Assembly (NCBI GenBank): GCA_945877005.1
Contig: CAMCQL010000003.1
Coordinates: 1 to 29,737, forward strand
Length of the DNA: 29,737 bases
Reading direction: 5' to 3'
Source of the DNA: Chryseobacterium gleum
Lineage (GTDB): Bacteria; Bacteroidota; Bacteroidia; Flavobacteriales_D; Crocinitomicaceae
Positions 1 to 7,725 of this stretch are shown one piece after another. Both the position numbers and the translations under genes were made by a program. The notes under the pieces were generated by a model. That model had not been told where the DNA came from, made no database searches, and saw only the letters and a program-made list of their open reading frames with translations. How positions within the stretch are numbered: position 1 is the stretch's first letter; every line of letters begins with the position of its first letter.

Positions 1-339
1 TTAACTCAAAACGTCAAATCAATTATTCATGAGGGTTCATCGATAATTTCTGATGGTTCAAATAGTTATAATGATTTAAAAGACTCATACAAACATGAAT
101 CAATGATTGTCACTCCAAAGGAATCGTCAAAAATGCTTCCTTGGGTACATACAACAATAAGTAATGCTAAAAGACTACTACTAGATGTTCATCATAGGAT
201 AGATGATGATTTCTTACAAAATTATTTGAATGAATTTGTTTATAAGCTGAATAGAAGATACTTTAAAGATTTATTTTCTAGATTGTTAAAGATTTCTGTT
301 AAGTATAGGTGGAATTATCTTGGGGAAAGATACGAATAA
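1..339 (+). CDS. IS1595-family (ISXO2-like) transposase, C-terminal part
   Basis: The frame is open from base 1, so the gene begins outside the window and 112 codons of its end are visible. The fragment carries an ISDGS segment that fits the second Asp of the DDE catalytic core. Further on come LPWVHTTISNAK and YLNEFVYKLNRRYF, which match the C-terminal signature of IS1595/ISXO2 transposases (a 'YLxEFxYxxNRR' end). Where many members carry the third catalytic Glu, this one reads SNAK, so it may belong to a subgroup using Asn there; that is an inference. I could not identify a terminal inverted repeat downstream, so neither the right end of the element nor its activity can be judged. The family assignment is fairly firm from the signature alone. 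The position next to a secreted accessory gene and repeats fits a mobile or variable region. Confidence 0.8.
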   Translation, partial: LTQNVKSIIHEGSSIISDGSNSYNDLKDSYKHESMIVTPKESSKMLPWVHTTISNAKRLLLDVHHRIDDDFLQNYLNEFVYKLNRRYFKDLFSRLLKISVKYRWNYLGERYE

Positions 340-790
340 GCATATAATTTAATATTCTCATTTATTTAATTTCGATACTTATTGGGACAAGTATTAAATC
401 TTTAATCTATTCTGATTTATAACTTTAAAGTATGAAAATGAATGGGATATCTATAAAAATTACAGGATTAGATCTTCTTTTTTAATGAAGTTTGGTATTT
501 ACAAAGTACTCGTACTATCTCAAAAAATTATAAGTGATTTGTCACTTCTTAGCTTTTATTTATAGATAAAAAGGTATTTAAAAATCATGCCTAAGTTTTT
601 TTTTAGATTTCTGAAGCTTTACAAAGTTGAAAACAAAACGTATTTTAAGGTACTTTCAAACAAAGAACAGCTGTCACTCGGATGACTTTTTAGTTATAAA
701 ATATTTTATTCAGTTGTTTATGTTTGTTTTATTGATTTTTAATTTTTAATTTCAAGAGAAAAAAATGTTTCATATTTAAAATTTAAGGTT
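340..790. other. Intergenic region without recognisable gene
   Basis: This very AT-rich stretch of 451 bases has no convincing reading frame on either strand. It should contain the right end of the upstream insertion element, but I see no clear terminal repeat. A 6-bp hairpin (AAGTGA/TCACTT, 532-547) is too weak to call a terminator. A TTTG at 723-726 followed 20 bases later by TAATTTCA is a poor match to a Bacteroidota promoter and might serve the next gene. Confidence 0.5.
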
Positions 791-3076
791 ATGAAAGCAC
801 ATTCTAATTTCTCCTTAACGTTGATGTTTTGTTTTATAATGATAGTTTCATTTTCACAGCCGTATGTTGTGAAACATGGAATGACTAGTTCCGCATTATT
901 GTCGCAATTAACGACACAATTCAACAAAGGATACAAACTAATTTCGATGAATGCTTATAAAAGTAGTGGCACAACTCAATATTTTGCTCATTGGGAAAAA
1001 GCAACTGGATTTTCACAGTATTTTCATGTCGGAATAACAGAGGCTGATTTTAATTCAAAACATGCTTCCTATCAATCAAAAGGGTTTCAATTAAGCCATT
1101 TTGCAGTAGATTACATTGATGGAGTTAAAAAGTTTATTGGTATTTGGAACAAACGATCAGGCATTACTATTTTAAAAAAACACGATATGTCACCTTCAGC
1201 ATATCAAACTGAATTTAATAATCAACTAAAAAATGGTTATCGTATAGTTCATTTACATGCATATACTAATTATAACGATGTTTATTATGCTGCAATTTGG
1301 GAAAAGCCGACAGTTGCAGTTCCTATTACTACAGTTGCTCGGCATGGCTTAACTTCAGCATTATTTCAAAAGCAATTTGATTCACTAAAAATAAAAGGTT
1401 ATGCAATAAGTAAAGTAACAGGATACAATATTAATGGGATCGATTATTTTTCTGGAATTTGGGATAAAAATACCTACTCTAACGACCATTTTCAATGTGG
1501 TGTCTCTTTAGCATCTTTTCTGCCAAAAATTGATAATTTAAAGTACCAAGGATATATACCTAAATTTGTTTCTGTTTATGGTTCGGGGACCTATTGTAAG
1601 TTTAATTATTTATGGAGTAATTCTCATATTTCATCATCAGATTTATCAAGAATAGAGACATCAATGATGGGATTACTAAATTTAAATGGAGACTACACTA
1701 AGCTAAAAGGAGGACTATCAATAGCAATTACTAGAAGAGGAAAATTAATTTTTGCTAAAGGTTATGGGTATTCTAATAACGTTTCGGCCATTCCTTTATC
1801 ACCAAATCACTCCATGCGTGTTATGAGTATTTCTAAAACTTTAACAGCGGTTGCCATTTATCAATTGATAAAAAAGTATCCTACCAAAATAGGGCTTGAT
1901 AAAAAAGTATTTGGCACATCAAGTATACTAGGAACTTCATTGCTTCAGAATGTTGCAGATTCAAACAAAACTAAATTTTATCAAGTTACAGTTCGTCAGC
2001 TACTTAACCATACTTCAGGATTGGTTTCTTGTAATGGAGAGTCTGAGTTTTACAGCGGAACTTCTTCCTTTGATGCCGCTTTACAAACAATATTAAAAAA
2101 ACCAGATGTGTTTGTTTTTAAGCCAAATACAAACTATAATTATTCAAATACTGGTTTTATGATTTTACATAAAATCATTGATGTACTTGAGCCAACTTTG
2201 AAATATGAAAATTTTGTAAAACGGAACATTCTTGTACCTTCAGGAATTGATACAACACGTTTTTTCCTAGGCTTAGCCGATGGTACATCAAAATCTGTTG
2301 AAGTTAATTATTACCCTGCCATGAACAAAAATATGAAATTGTATGGAGGATTTGGTGGTTGGGTAGCTCGGCCTATGGATTTGTTGAGGTATTTGTTACG
2401 TGTAGATGGCATTGCAAGAGAGCCTGACATACTTGATGCCGTTACTAGAGATTCTATGTTGAAAGAAAGTATTATCAGCAAAAAACAAGGAAGGTCGTAT
2501 GCACAAGGTTGGATTGTACAAACTTTTCCGTTACAATGGCACAATGGAAGTGGAGGAAGCGGACCGACACGTTCGTGGATGATGAAATTGGATTCAGTGT
2601 ATAGTGTAGCTTTGAATATCAATTACTTACCTACTAGTTTTCCTTCCGGAAACACATCTCCTACTCTAGAAAATCAATATTTTGATCGAATCACAAAAAT
2701 TATCTATGGAGGAGCCTTGACTGGAAACCTTTCACTATTACCTGTTAAATTCTCTGACATTGATTTATTCGATCCTTCTACAGGTGCTGTTCAAGCAATC
2801 GCATCAACTGATTCGTATTCAGAGAGTATTGATACAGAGATTTCAGACGGACTAGTGACTTCGATGATTTATCCAAACCCTTCTAACGATGGTTTTTTTC
2901 ATCTTCAAAATATCGATGAGCAATCTTCTGTTACAATTGTTGATATGTTAGGAAGGGAAGAACAACGAGAAGTAAAAAACGGGTTGTTTTCTACGACAAT
3001 GAGAGGTACCTTGTTGGTTAAAATTGAAACCAGTCGCGGAGTAAAAGTTTTAAGAGTATTTGTAAAACCTGAATAG
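791..3076 (+). CDS. Secreted beta-lactamase-fold serine hydrolase with five BTRD1-like repeats and T9SS sorting tail
   Basis: This 761-residue protein starts with a signal peptide (about residues 1-22). Five repeats of about 47 residues follow (roughly 24-70, 74-122, 125-173, 179-227 and 232-278). They share a pattern of G-M/L, then F near the middle, then GY, and end in A/G-x-W-x-K; this resembles the bacterial tandem repeat domain BTRD1 (PF17660). The second half (about 285-650) is a beta-lactamase/class C penicillin-binding-like domain. It has the catalytic S346-I-S-K349, Y451-S-N453 and H584-N-G586, so all three active-site motifs are intact. An acidic, Ser-rich linker leads to a type A T9SS sorting domain from about residue 692 (MIYPNP), so the protein is predicted to be exported through the outer membrane and anchored or released there. 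The same two-part architecture is known from fungal polyglycine hydrolases; a protease/peptidase role is inferred from that and the substrate is unknown. It stands alone and has its own terminator. Confidence 0.88.
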   Translation: MKAHSNFSLTLMFCFIMIVSFSQPYVVKHGMTSSALLSQLTTQFNKGYKLISMNAYKSSGTTQYFAHWEKATGFSQYFHVGITEADFNSKHASYQSKGFQLSHFAVDYIDGVKKFIGIWNKRSGITILKKHDMSPSAYQTEFNNQLKNGYRIVHLHAYTNYNDVYYAAIWEKPTVAVPITTVARHGLTSALFQKQFDSLKIKGYAISKVTGYNINGIDYFSGIWDKNTYSNDHFQCGVSLASFLPKIDNLKYQGYIPKFVSVYGSGTYCKFNYLWSNSHISSSDLSRIETSMMGLLNLNGDYTKLKGGLSIAITRRGKLIFAKGYGYSNNVSAIPLSPNHSMRVMSISKTLTAVAIYQLIKKYPTKIGLDKKVFGTSSILGTSLLQNVADSNKTKFYQVTVRQLLNHTSGLVSCNGESEFYSGTSSFDAALQTILKKPDVFVFKPNTNYNYSNTGFMILHKIIDVLEPTLKYENFVKRNILVPSGIDTTRFFLGLADGTSKSVEVNYYPAMNKNMKLYGGFGGWVARPMDLLRYLLRVDGIAREPDILDAVTRDSMLKESIISKKQGRSYAQGWIVQTFPLQWHNGSGGSGPTRSWMMKLDSVYSVALNINYLPTSFPSGNTSPTLENQYFDRITKIIYGGALTGNLSLLPVKFSDIDLFDPSTGAVQAIASTDSYSESIDTEISDGLVTSMIYPNPSNDGFFHLQNIDEQSSVTIVDMLGREEQREVKNGLFSTTMRGTLLVKIETSRGVKVLRVFVKPE

Positions 3077-3084
3077 TAATGCAT

Positions 3085-3118
3085 AAGAGGGTGTCTCTTA
3101 AATCAGACACCCTCTTTT
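3085..3118 (+). terminator. Intrinsic terminator after the T9SS hydrolase gene
   Basis: A perfect 12-bp stem (AAGAGGGTGTCT with AGACACCCTCTT) with an 8-base loop is followed by a short T run. It lies 9 bases after the stop codon. Confidence 0.9.
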
Positions 3119-3150
3119 ATGCTACATACAACTTATATAGCAATTATCGG

Positions 3151-3339
3151 CTAATTTAAAATCACTTTAAAAGATTTTAGAGTACCCTCATTTTGAATTG
3201 ACTGAATAAAGTATAAGCCATTAGGCGCAAGTTGATTTAATTCTATCTCTACTTTATATTCTTGAAATGTTTTATAAAAAGTAGGTTGCCCAAAATATCT
3301 GTTATTCTAATTTGAGTGTTTATGTGTAAATTATCAATC
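3151..3339 (-). pseudogene. Frameshifted remnant of a T9SS C-terminal sorting domain
   Basis: Read on the minus strand, two frames together spell a T9SS type A tail. The first, upstream in the gene sense, reads IDNLHINTQIRITDILGNL. After a frameshift near 3265-3275 the second reads EYKVEIELNQLAPNGLYFI and ends KSFKVILN with a stop at 3151-3153. The 'I-x-I-x-D-x-x-G' and 'L-x-x-G-x-Y-x-x' motifs, and the ending close to a basic residue plus hydrophobic residues, are typical of this domain. No passenger protein is left: upstream (3341 onward) the sequence turns into the 292-bp repeat array. I read it as a decayed gene end. It is not derived from the neighbouring intact protein, because the residues differ. 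Confidence 0.75.
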
Positions 3340-3340
3340 G

Positions 3341-4001
3341 TTCGTTCACAAAACCCATCAATCCCAAGGCCAGAAGGATGATTCTGAATTGGGAGTTATG
3401 ATTTATTAATGAAATTAATTTTCGTGTATTTTAAGAGGATATGAATTGAAATGGAATCTTTGTTCTTTTCCTTGATGAAAAGAACCAAAAATCAAGGCTG
3501 TGGTATTGTTGTTAAAGCGCAAATTTCGGAATTACTGATGATCTCGCTCCGAAGCGCTTTATTTTGTTCACTCCTGAATTCGCTGATTTTGCCGGTGATC
3601 TTCTGCGAAGCTTCCGACAAAAGTCTAGCGTTTCAGTTCGTTCACAAAACCCAACAATCCCAAGGCCAGAGGTAATTTTGAATTGTGAGTTAGGATTTAT
3701 AAATGAAATTAATTTTCGTGTGTTTTAAGAGGATTTGGTTTGAAATGGAATCTTTGTTCTTTTCCTTGATGAAAAGAACCAAAAATCAAGGCTGTGGTAT
3801 TGTTGTTAAAGCGCAAATTTCTGAATTACTGATGATTTCGCTCCGATGCGCTTTATTTTGTTCGCTCCTGAACTACTGATTTTGTCGGTGATCTTCTGCG
3901 AAGCTACCGACAAACTCTAGCAATTCAGTTCGTTCACAAAACCCAACAATCCCAAGGCCAGAGGGTAATTTGGAATTAGAGGTGATAATTTAAAATTAAT
4001 T
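3341..4001. repeat. Tandem array of about 292-bp non-coding repeats (two full copies and one partial)
   Basis: Copy starts are marked by TTCGTTCACAAAACCCA at 3341, 3637 and 3929, giving units of 296 and 292 bases plus a partial third copy of about 70 bases that fades out near 4001. The two full copies are highly similar. Each holds a hairpin formed by TTTGTTCTTTTC and GAAAAGAACCAAA (from 3459 and 3753). A competing pair, CCTTGAT with ATCAAGG, overlaps it, so two exclusive folds are possible. Short reading frames across the copies look spurious. The left edge cuts into a decayed T9SS gene end. This looks like an intergenic repeat family expanded by slippage or unequal crossing over; the function is unknown. 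Confidence 0.88.
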
Positions 4002-4133
4002 GAAAGCTTCTTTTTATATCATAATTATGGGTTTTTTGAACATGATTTAAAATTAAACCTGTATTGTAAATTTCAACTTTTTCACTAACTTAAATAGTAT
4101 TCTTTTTTAAAAATAATTTAAAATGAGTACGTT

Positions 4134-5387
4134 ATGAGAGAAAGTTGGTTGCATTATTTATGGAAAACAAAGCGATTTCCTTTGGAGTTAAAATTGGTGA
4201 GTGGGGAAGCGTTGCATATAATTCATCCCGGTTATAACTCTTCGGAAAGTGGTCCGGATTTTTTCAATGCTCAAATTCAGATTGGTGGACTAATTTGGTC
4301 TGGAGCTGTTGAAATCCATATCAAATCCTCAGATTGGTTCGCGCATCAACACCAATTTGATGCTGCTTACTCGAATGTTATTCTTCATGTTGTATACGAA
4401 CACGACAAGGAAGTGGAGGTGCAAGGTGAATATCTACCTGTCTTAGAATTAAAGACAATTATTACAGAAGAGGAATTGTCAAAATTCGGACGTTTTTTTG
4501 AATCGAAATCAACAATATTGTGTGAGTATTCATTTAGAAATGTATCTTCCATTTTGAAAATGAAGCAGTTGGAGTCATCGGTATATCTTCGGTTCAATCG
4601 AAAAGCACAAAAAATAGCCGAACGTTATGCTGAATTGGCTGGAGATGTCAAGCAATTAAAATTAGAAATACTCGTTCGACAGCTTTTCACGAAAGTAAAC
4701 GAAATACCTGCTGTTGAGTTAATGCAACGAGTTCCTTTATCCGTTGCTTTACGTTTAAATTTTTCTCAACGTTTGGCATTACTGTTTTGTGTTGCCAATG
4801 TTTTACCTGTAAATGAAACTACAGATGTTTATGTTGAAGCACTAAGAAAAGAAGGTTTGTACTTGCAAAACAAATATGGTCTTAGTGAAATGCATCGCAG
4901 CTCATGGAAATACTTTGGTGTACGCCCCTCGGCTTATCCACCGCTGAGGATAGTAATTTTAGCTTCCTTGTTGGAAAACCCGCAGCTATTTAATTGGGAT
5001 GAAGACGGTTGGAGTGAATGGTTTCTTCGGCTAAAACTACCATTACCCGACTATTGGAAACGTCGTTCTCATTTTGGCACATCAAAATTATCTCGCACTT
5101 CTAATTTTTCCATAGCAACCCGACAATTGTTCATCATTAACGGATTTATTCCCTATTTTTATTGGAGTTCGACTCGGTTCAGTACTTCGGAGGTAGATGA
5201 AAAGTGGATTGATTATTTAAATAGGATACCTCCCGAAAAAAACAATGTCGTAGAACAATTTATTAAATTAGGAGAAAAACCTAAATCAGCCTTTGAAACA
5301 CAAGGTTATTTGGAATTATTAAACGAATTTTGTAAAAACCGTAAATGTTTGTCGTGTCAAATAGGAACACAATTAATTGAACTGTGA
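4134..5387 (+). CDS. DUF2851 family protein
   Basis: This 417-residue protein matches the DUF2851 family found widely in Bacteroidota. Its N-terminus begins MRESWLHYLWKTKRF, followed by the family signature around GYNSSESGPDFFNAQI and the segment GAVEIHIKSSDW. Near the C-terminus it has a Cys-rich motif, CKNRKCLSCQIG, which could bind a metal. No signal peptide or membrane segment is visible, so it is probably cytoplasmic. The function of the family is not known to me. An earlier out-of-frame ATG at 4123 opens only a four-codon frame that overlaps this start, so 4134 is kept. It is the first core-type gene after the accessory region, and the next gene downstream (PspC-like) often accompanies it in this phylum. 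Confidence 0.92.
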   Translation: MRESWLHYLWKTKRFPLELKLVSGEALHIIHPGYNSSESGPDFFNAQIQIGGLIWSGAVEIHIKSSDWFAHQHQFDAAYSNVILHVVYEHDKEVEVQGEYLPVLELKTIITEEELSKFGRFFESKSTILCEYSFRNVSSILKMKQLESSVYLRFNRKAQKIAERYAELAGDVKQLKLEILVRQLFTKVNEIPAVELMQRVPLSVALRLNFSQRLALLFCVANVLPVNETTDVYVEALRKEGLYLQNKYGLSEMHRSSWKYFGVRPSAYPPLRIVILASLLENPQLFNWDEDGWSEWFLRLKLPLPDYWKRRSHFGTSKLSRTSNFSIATRQLFIINGFIPYFYWSSTRFSTSEVDEKWIDYLNRIPPEKNNVVEQFIKLGEKPKSAFETQGYLELLNEFCKNRKCLSCQIGTQLIEL

Positions 5388-5424
5388 AAAAGCCATGATT
5401 GGAACACACAAAAACAGAAGAATT

Positions 5425-5432
5425 TATTTTTG
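5425..5432 (+). promoter_or_regulatory. Possible -7 promoter element (TATTTTTG)
   Basis: The octamer fits TAnnTTTG and lies 36 bases before the PspC-like gene. No TTTG is found at the expected upstream distance, so support is weak. Confidence 0.3.
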
Positions 5433-5468
5433 GTGAATACCATATGAACTAAAAAAAATTATATACCG

Positions 5469-5708
5469 ATGAAACTCATTCAAAAAATCGCCTTTTTTTT
5501 CGAAATGAAATCCTATGGAGTCTGTTCTTGGATCGCTCGAAAATCTGGAATCAGTTCCTCTAAAGTGCGAGTAGGTTTTATCTACGCTACATTTATCACA
5601 TTGGGATCTCCTTTACTTATTTATTTTGCGTTGGCATGGATACTGGAACACAAACATTTTTTTGGTTTTAGACGCTTGAAAAGACCGTCTGTATGGGAAG
5701 TAGAGTAA
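5469..5708 (+). CDS. PspC domain-containing small membrane protein
   Basis: This 79-residue protein resembles the PspC domain (PF04024). It has an N-terminal amphipathic part with a WIARKSGISSSKVRVGFIY segment, then a hydrophobic stretch, TLGSPLLIYFALAWIL, that should span the membrane, and a short basic tail. PspC proteins in other bacteria take part in phage-shock and envelope-stress responses. No PspA or PspB gene is present here, so a stress role is only inferred from the domain. The gene lies 81 bases after DUF2851 and 33 bases before a potassium channel gene, possibly in one transcript. Confidence 0.85.
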   Translation: MKLIQKIAFFFEMKSYGVCSWIARKSGISSSKVRVGFIYATFITLGSPLLIYFALAWILEHKHFFGFRRLKRPSVWEVE

Positions 5709-5741
5709 TGATAGATAGAGTATTAAATTTTATGTAAGAAC

Positions 5742-6773
5742 ATGCTTGAAAATTTTCGAATATTTAAACGCGTTTACGTTTTTCTAGGAATACTTATTTT
5801 AATTATTTCTATCGGAACGATTGGATTTATGGCTATTGAAAAGTGGTCTTTCTTGGATGCATTTTACATGACCGTAATCACCACTGCCACCGTAGGATTT
5901 AGAGAAGTCTATGAATTAAGCGACGCAGGTAAGTTGTTTACGATATTTATGATTATCATTAGTTTTGGTACTTTTGCTTTTGCAATTTCATCCATTACGA
6001 AATACATACTTGGCGGTGATTACAAGCAGAATTTAAACACGTACAGAACAACAAAAAAATTAGGGAAAATGGAAAATCATGTAGTAATTTGTGGGTTTGG
6101 ACGCGTAGGAAAACAAGTTGCCGAAGATTTGGCTCGAAAAAACACACCAGTGCTCATTATTGATACCGATGAATCACAGATGGAAAAATTTCAATCCAAG
6201 TCTGATTTCCTGTTTATGATTGGTGACTCAACAAGCGATGAGGTATTGAAAAAAGCAAATATAAGTACCGCATTGGCTGTTATTACTTGTTTGCCAAAAG
6301 ATGCGGATAATCTCTATGTGGTATTGTCTGCGAGAGAAATCAATAAATCAATAAAAATAATTGCACGGGCTACTTATTCAACAGCAGTTGCAAAGTTAAA
6401 ATTAGCAGGTGCAACCAATGTGATCATGCCAGATTCAATTGGAGGAACCCACATGGCTTCATTGGTATCTAATCCAGATGTAGTAGAATTCTTAGATTCT
6501 ATTCGTTCTCAAGGAGAAGATGAGGGAGTGAATATTGAATCCATTTCGTTTGCAGAATTACCAGAAGAATTCCAATTCAAAAAGTTAAAAGACCTTAGAG
6601 TTGTAAAAGTGCGCCAGCAAACTAATGTGACGATTATTGGATACAAAACAGCGGACGGAAAGTACATCATCAATCCCAATGGTGATACAGAAATTGTACC
6701 CCATTCAAAATTATTTGTTTTAGGTACATCTGAACAAATTGCAAGTCTCAATCAGTTACTTGGTGTAAAATAA
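5742..6773 (+). CDS. Two-TM potassium channel with cytoplasmic RCK (TrkA-N/TrkA-C) domains
   Basis: This 343-residue protein begins with a TM helix (about 11-32), a pore loop with the filter segment T50-V-G-F53, and a second TM helix (about 65-90). An RCK domain follows, whose Rossmann motif G118-F-G-R-V-G123 and the acidic end of beta-2 (LIIDTDE) indicate binding of a nucleotide such as NAD(H) or ATP. A C-terminal TrkA-C-like part (about 260-343) is expected to bind a regulatory ligand. The layout is that of MthK-type ligand-gated K+ channels. The filter reads TVGFR rather than the classical TVGYG, so the last Gly is replaced by Arg. I recall this variant from other Bacteroidota, but its conductance cannot be judged from sequence. 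Confidence 0.9.
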   Translation: MLENFRIFKRVYVFLGILILIISIGTIGFMAIEKWSFLDAFYMTVITTATVGFREVYELSDAGKLFTIFMIIISFGTFAFAISSITKYILGGDYKQNLNTYRTTKKLGKMENHVVICGFGRVGKQVAEDLARKNTPVLIIDTDESQMEKFQSKSDFLFMIGDSTSDEVLKKANISTALAVITCLPKDADNLYVVLSAREINKSIKIIARATYSTAVAKLKLAGATNVIMPDSIGGTHMASLVSNPDVVEFLDSIRSQGEDEGVNIESISFAELPEEFQFKKLKDLRVVKVRQQTNVTIIGYKTADGKYIINPNGDTEIVPHSKLFVLGTSEQIASLNQLLGVK

Positions 6774-6776
6774 GTA

Positions 6777-6807
6777 GTTGTATTTTTTTTCAAAAGGTGT
6801 ATATTTG
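6777..6807 (+). promoter_or_regulatory. Bacteroidota-type promoter upstream of the RmlD-like gene
   Basis: GTTG (6777-6780, one base off TTTG), a 19-base spacer and a perfect TAnnTTTG (TATATTTG, 6800-6807) lie just before the start at 6823. The 5' leader would be only about 10 bases. Confidence 0.65.
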
Positions 6808-6822
6808 AGCAACTAAATATTT

Positions 6823-7722
6823 ATGAGACTACTTATTACGGGTTCAAATGGACTTTTAGGCCAAAAAATCGTTCGAATTTGTCAAAAAAGAGGCGCCGAT
6901 TTTTTAGCAACCTCTTTTGGTAAAAATAGAAATCAGGACTGTCCTGAAGGTAATTACGTTGAACTCGACATTACAAATCAAACCAACATAGAAGAAGTTT
7001 TCGGTGCGTATCAACCGACACATATCATACATACTGCAGCGTTAACAAATGTTGATTATTGCGAGCAACATCCAGAGGAGTGTAAGGAAGTAAATGTGAA
7101 CGCCACCCAAAAATTATGGGAAGCCGCCCAAAAAATCAACGCCCATTTTCAATTGCTTTCAACTGATTTTGTATTTGATGGATTGACAGGCAATTACAAA
7201 GAAACCGATGCCCCTTCACCAGTAAGTATTTACGGACAATCAAAAGTAGACGCTGAAATGGTGTTGCTTCAAAGTAAAAACACCAATTGGTCCATTGCAC
7301 GCACCATCATTGTTTATGGTACCGCCAATAATTTATCACGCACAAATATTGTGTTGTGGTCGATTGATGCATTGACGAAAGGGGATCCAATGAAAATCAT
7401 CAACGATCAGTTTCGTATGCCAACATGGGCGGATGATTTAGCTTGGGGATGCTTGGAAATTTGTAATCGGAATAAGCAAGGGATTTTTCATTTATGTGGT
7501 CCAGAATTAATGGCGGTGAATGAAATTGTTTTTCGAATCGCAACGTATTTAGGAGTTTCAACAACGAATGTTGAGATAATATCTTCCTCTACATTGAATC
7601 AACCAGCGAAGCGACCACCTCATACAGGATTTGATTTAACAAAGTCAATTCAAGAATTAGGTTATTCTCCGCAAACATTGGAAGCAACTTTAGATTTATT
7701 AATTACTCAAAACAAAGAATAA
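6823..7722 (+). CDS. SDR family sugar-nucleotide reductase, RmlD-like (dTDP-4-dehydrorhamnose reductase family)
   Basis: This 299-residue protein has an N-terminal Rossmann fold with G7-S-N-G10-L-L-G13 for NADP(H) binding, and an active site formed by S113-T114-D115 and the Y137-G-Q-S-K141 (YxxxK) pair. Its length and the order of motifs fit RmlD/RfbD, which reduces dTDP-4-dehydro-rhamnose in the last step of dTDP-L-rhamnose synthesis. No other rml gene is nearby, and this superfamily contains many lone reductases with other sugar substrates, so the exact substrate is open. It has its own promoter and is followed after 3 bases by the sodium symporter gene, so the two are probably co-transcribed. 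Confidence 0.85.
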   Translation: MRLLITGSNGLLGQKIVRICQKRGADFLATSFGKNRNQDCPEGNYVELDITNQTNIEEVFGAYQPTHIIHTAALTNVDYCEQHPEECKEVNVNATQKLWEAAQKINAHFQLLSTDFVFDGLTGNYKETDAPSPVSIYGQSKVDAEMVLLQSKNTNWSIARTIIVYGTANNLSRTNIVLWSIDALTKGDPMKIINDQFRMPTWADDLAWGCLEICNRNKQGIFHLCGPELMAVNEIVFRIATYLGVSTTNVEIISSSTLNQPAKRPPHTGFDLTKSIQELGYSPQTLEATLDLLITQNKE

Positions 7723-7725
7723 ATT

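Noticed and set aside
532..547. Small hairpin AAGTGA/TCACTT after the transposase fragment
   Set aside because: Only 6 bp, AT-rich and without a clean T run; too weak for a terminator or an insertion-element end.
3451..3675. A 74-codon open frame inside the repeat array
   Set aside because: It lies wholly in the 292-bp repeat, is not preserved as an equivalent frame in the next copy, and its product resembles no protein I know.
3341..4001. Possible CRISPR array
   Set aside because: The repeat unit is about 292 bases with no short repeat/spacer pattern and no cas genes are present.
4123..4137. Mini frame (ATG AGT ACG TTA TGA) overlapping the DUF2851 start
   Set aside because: Four codons only; it could be a chance overlap, with no evidence for translational coupling.
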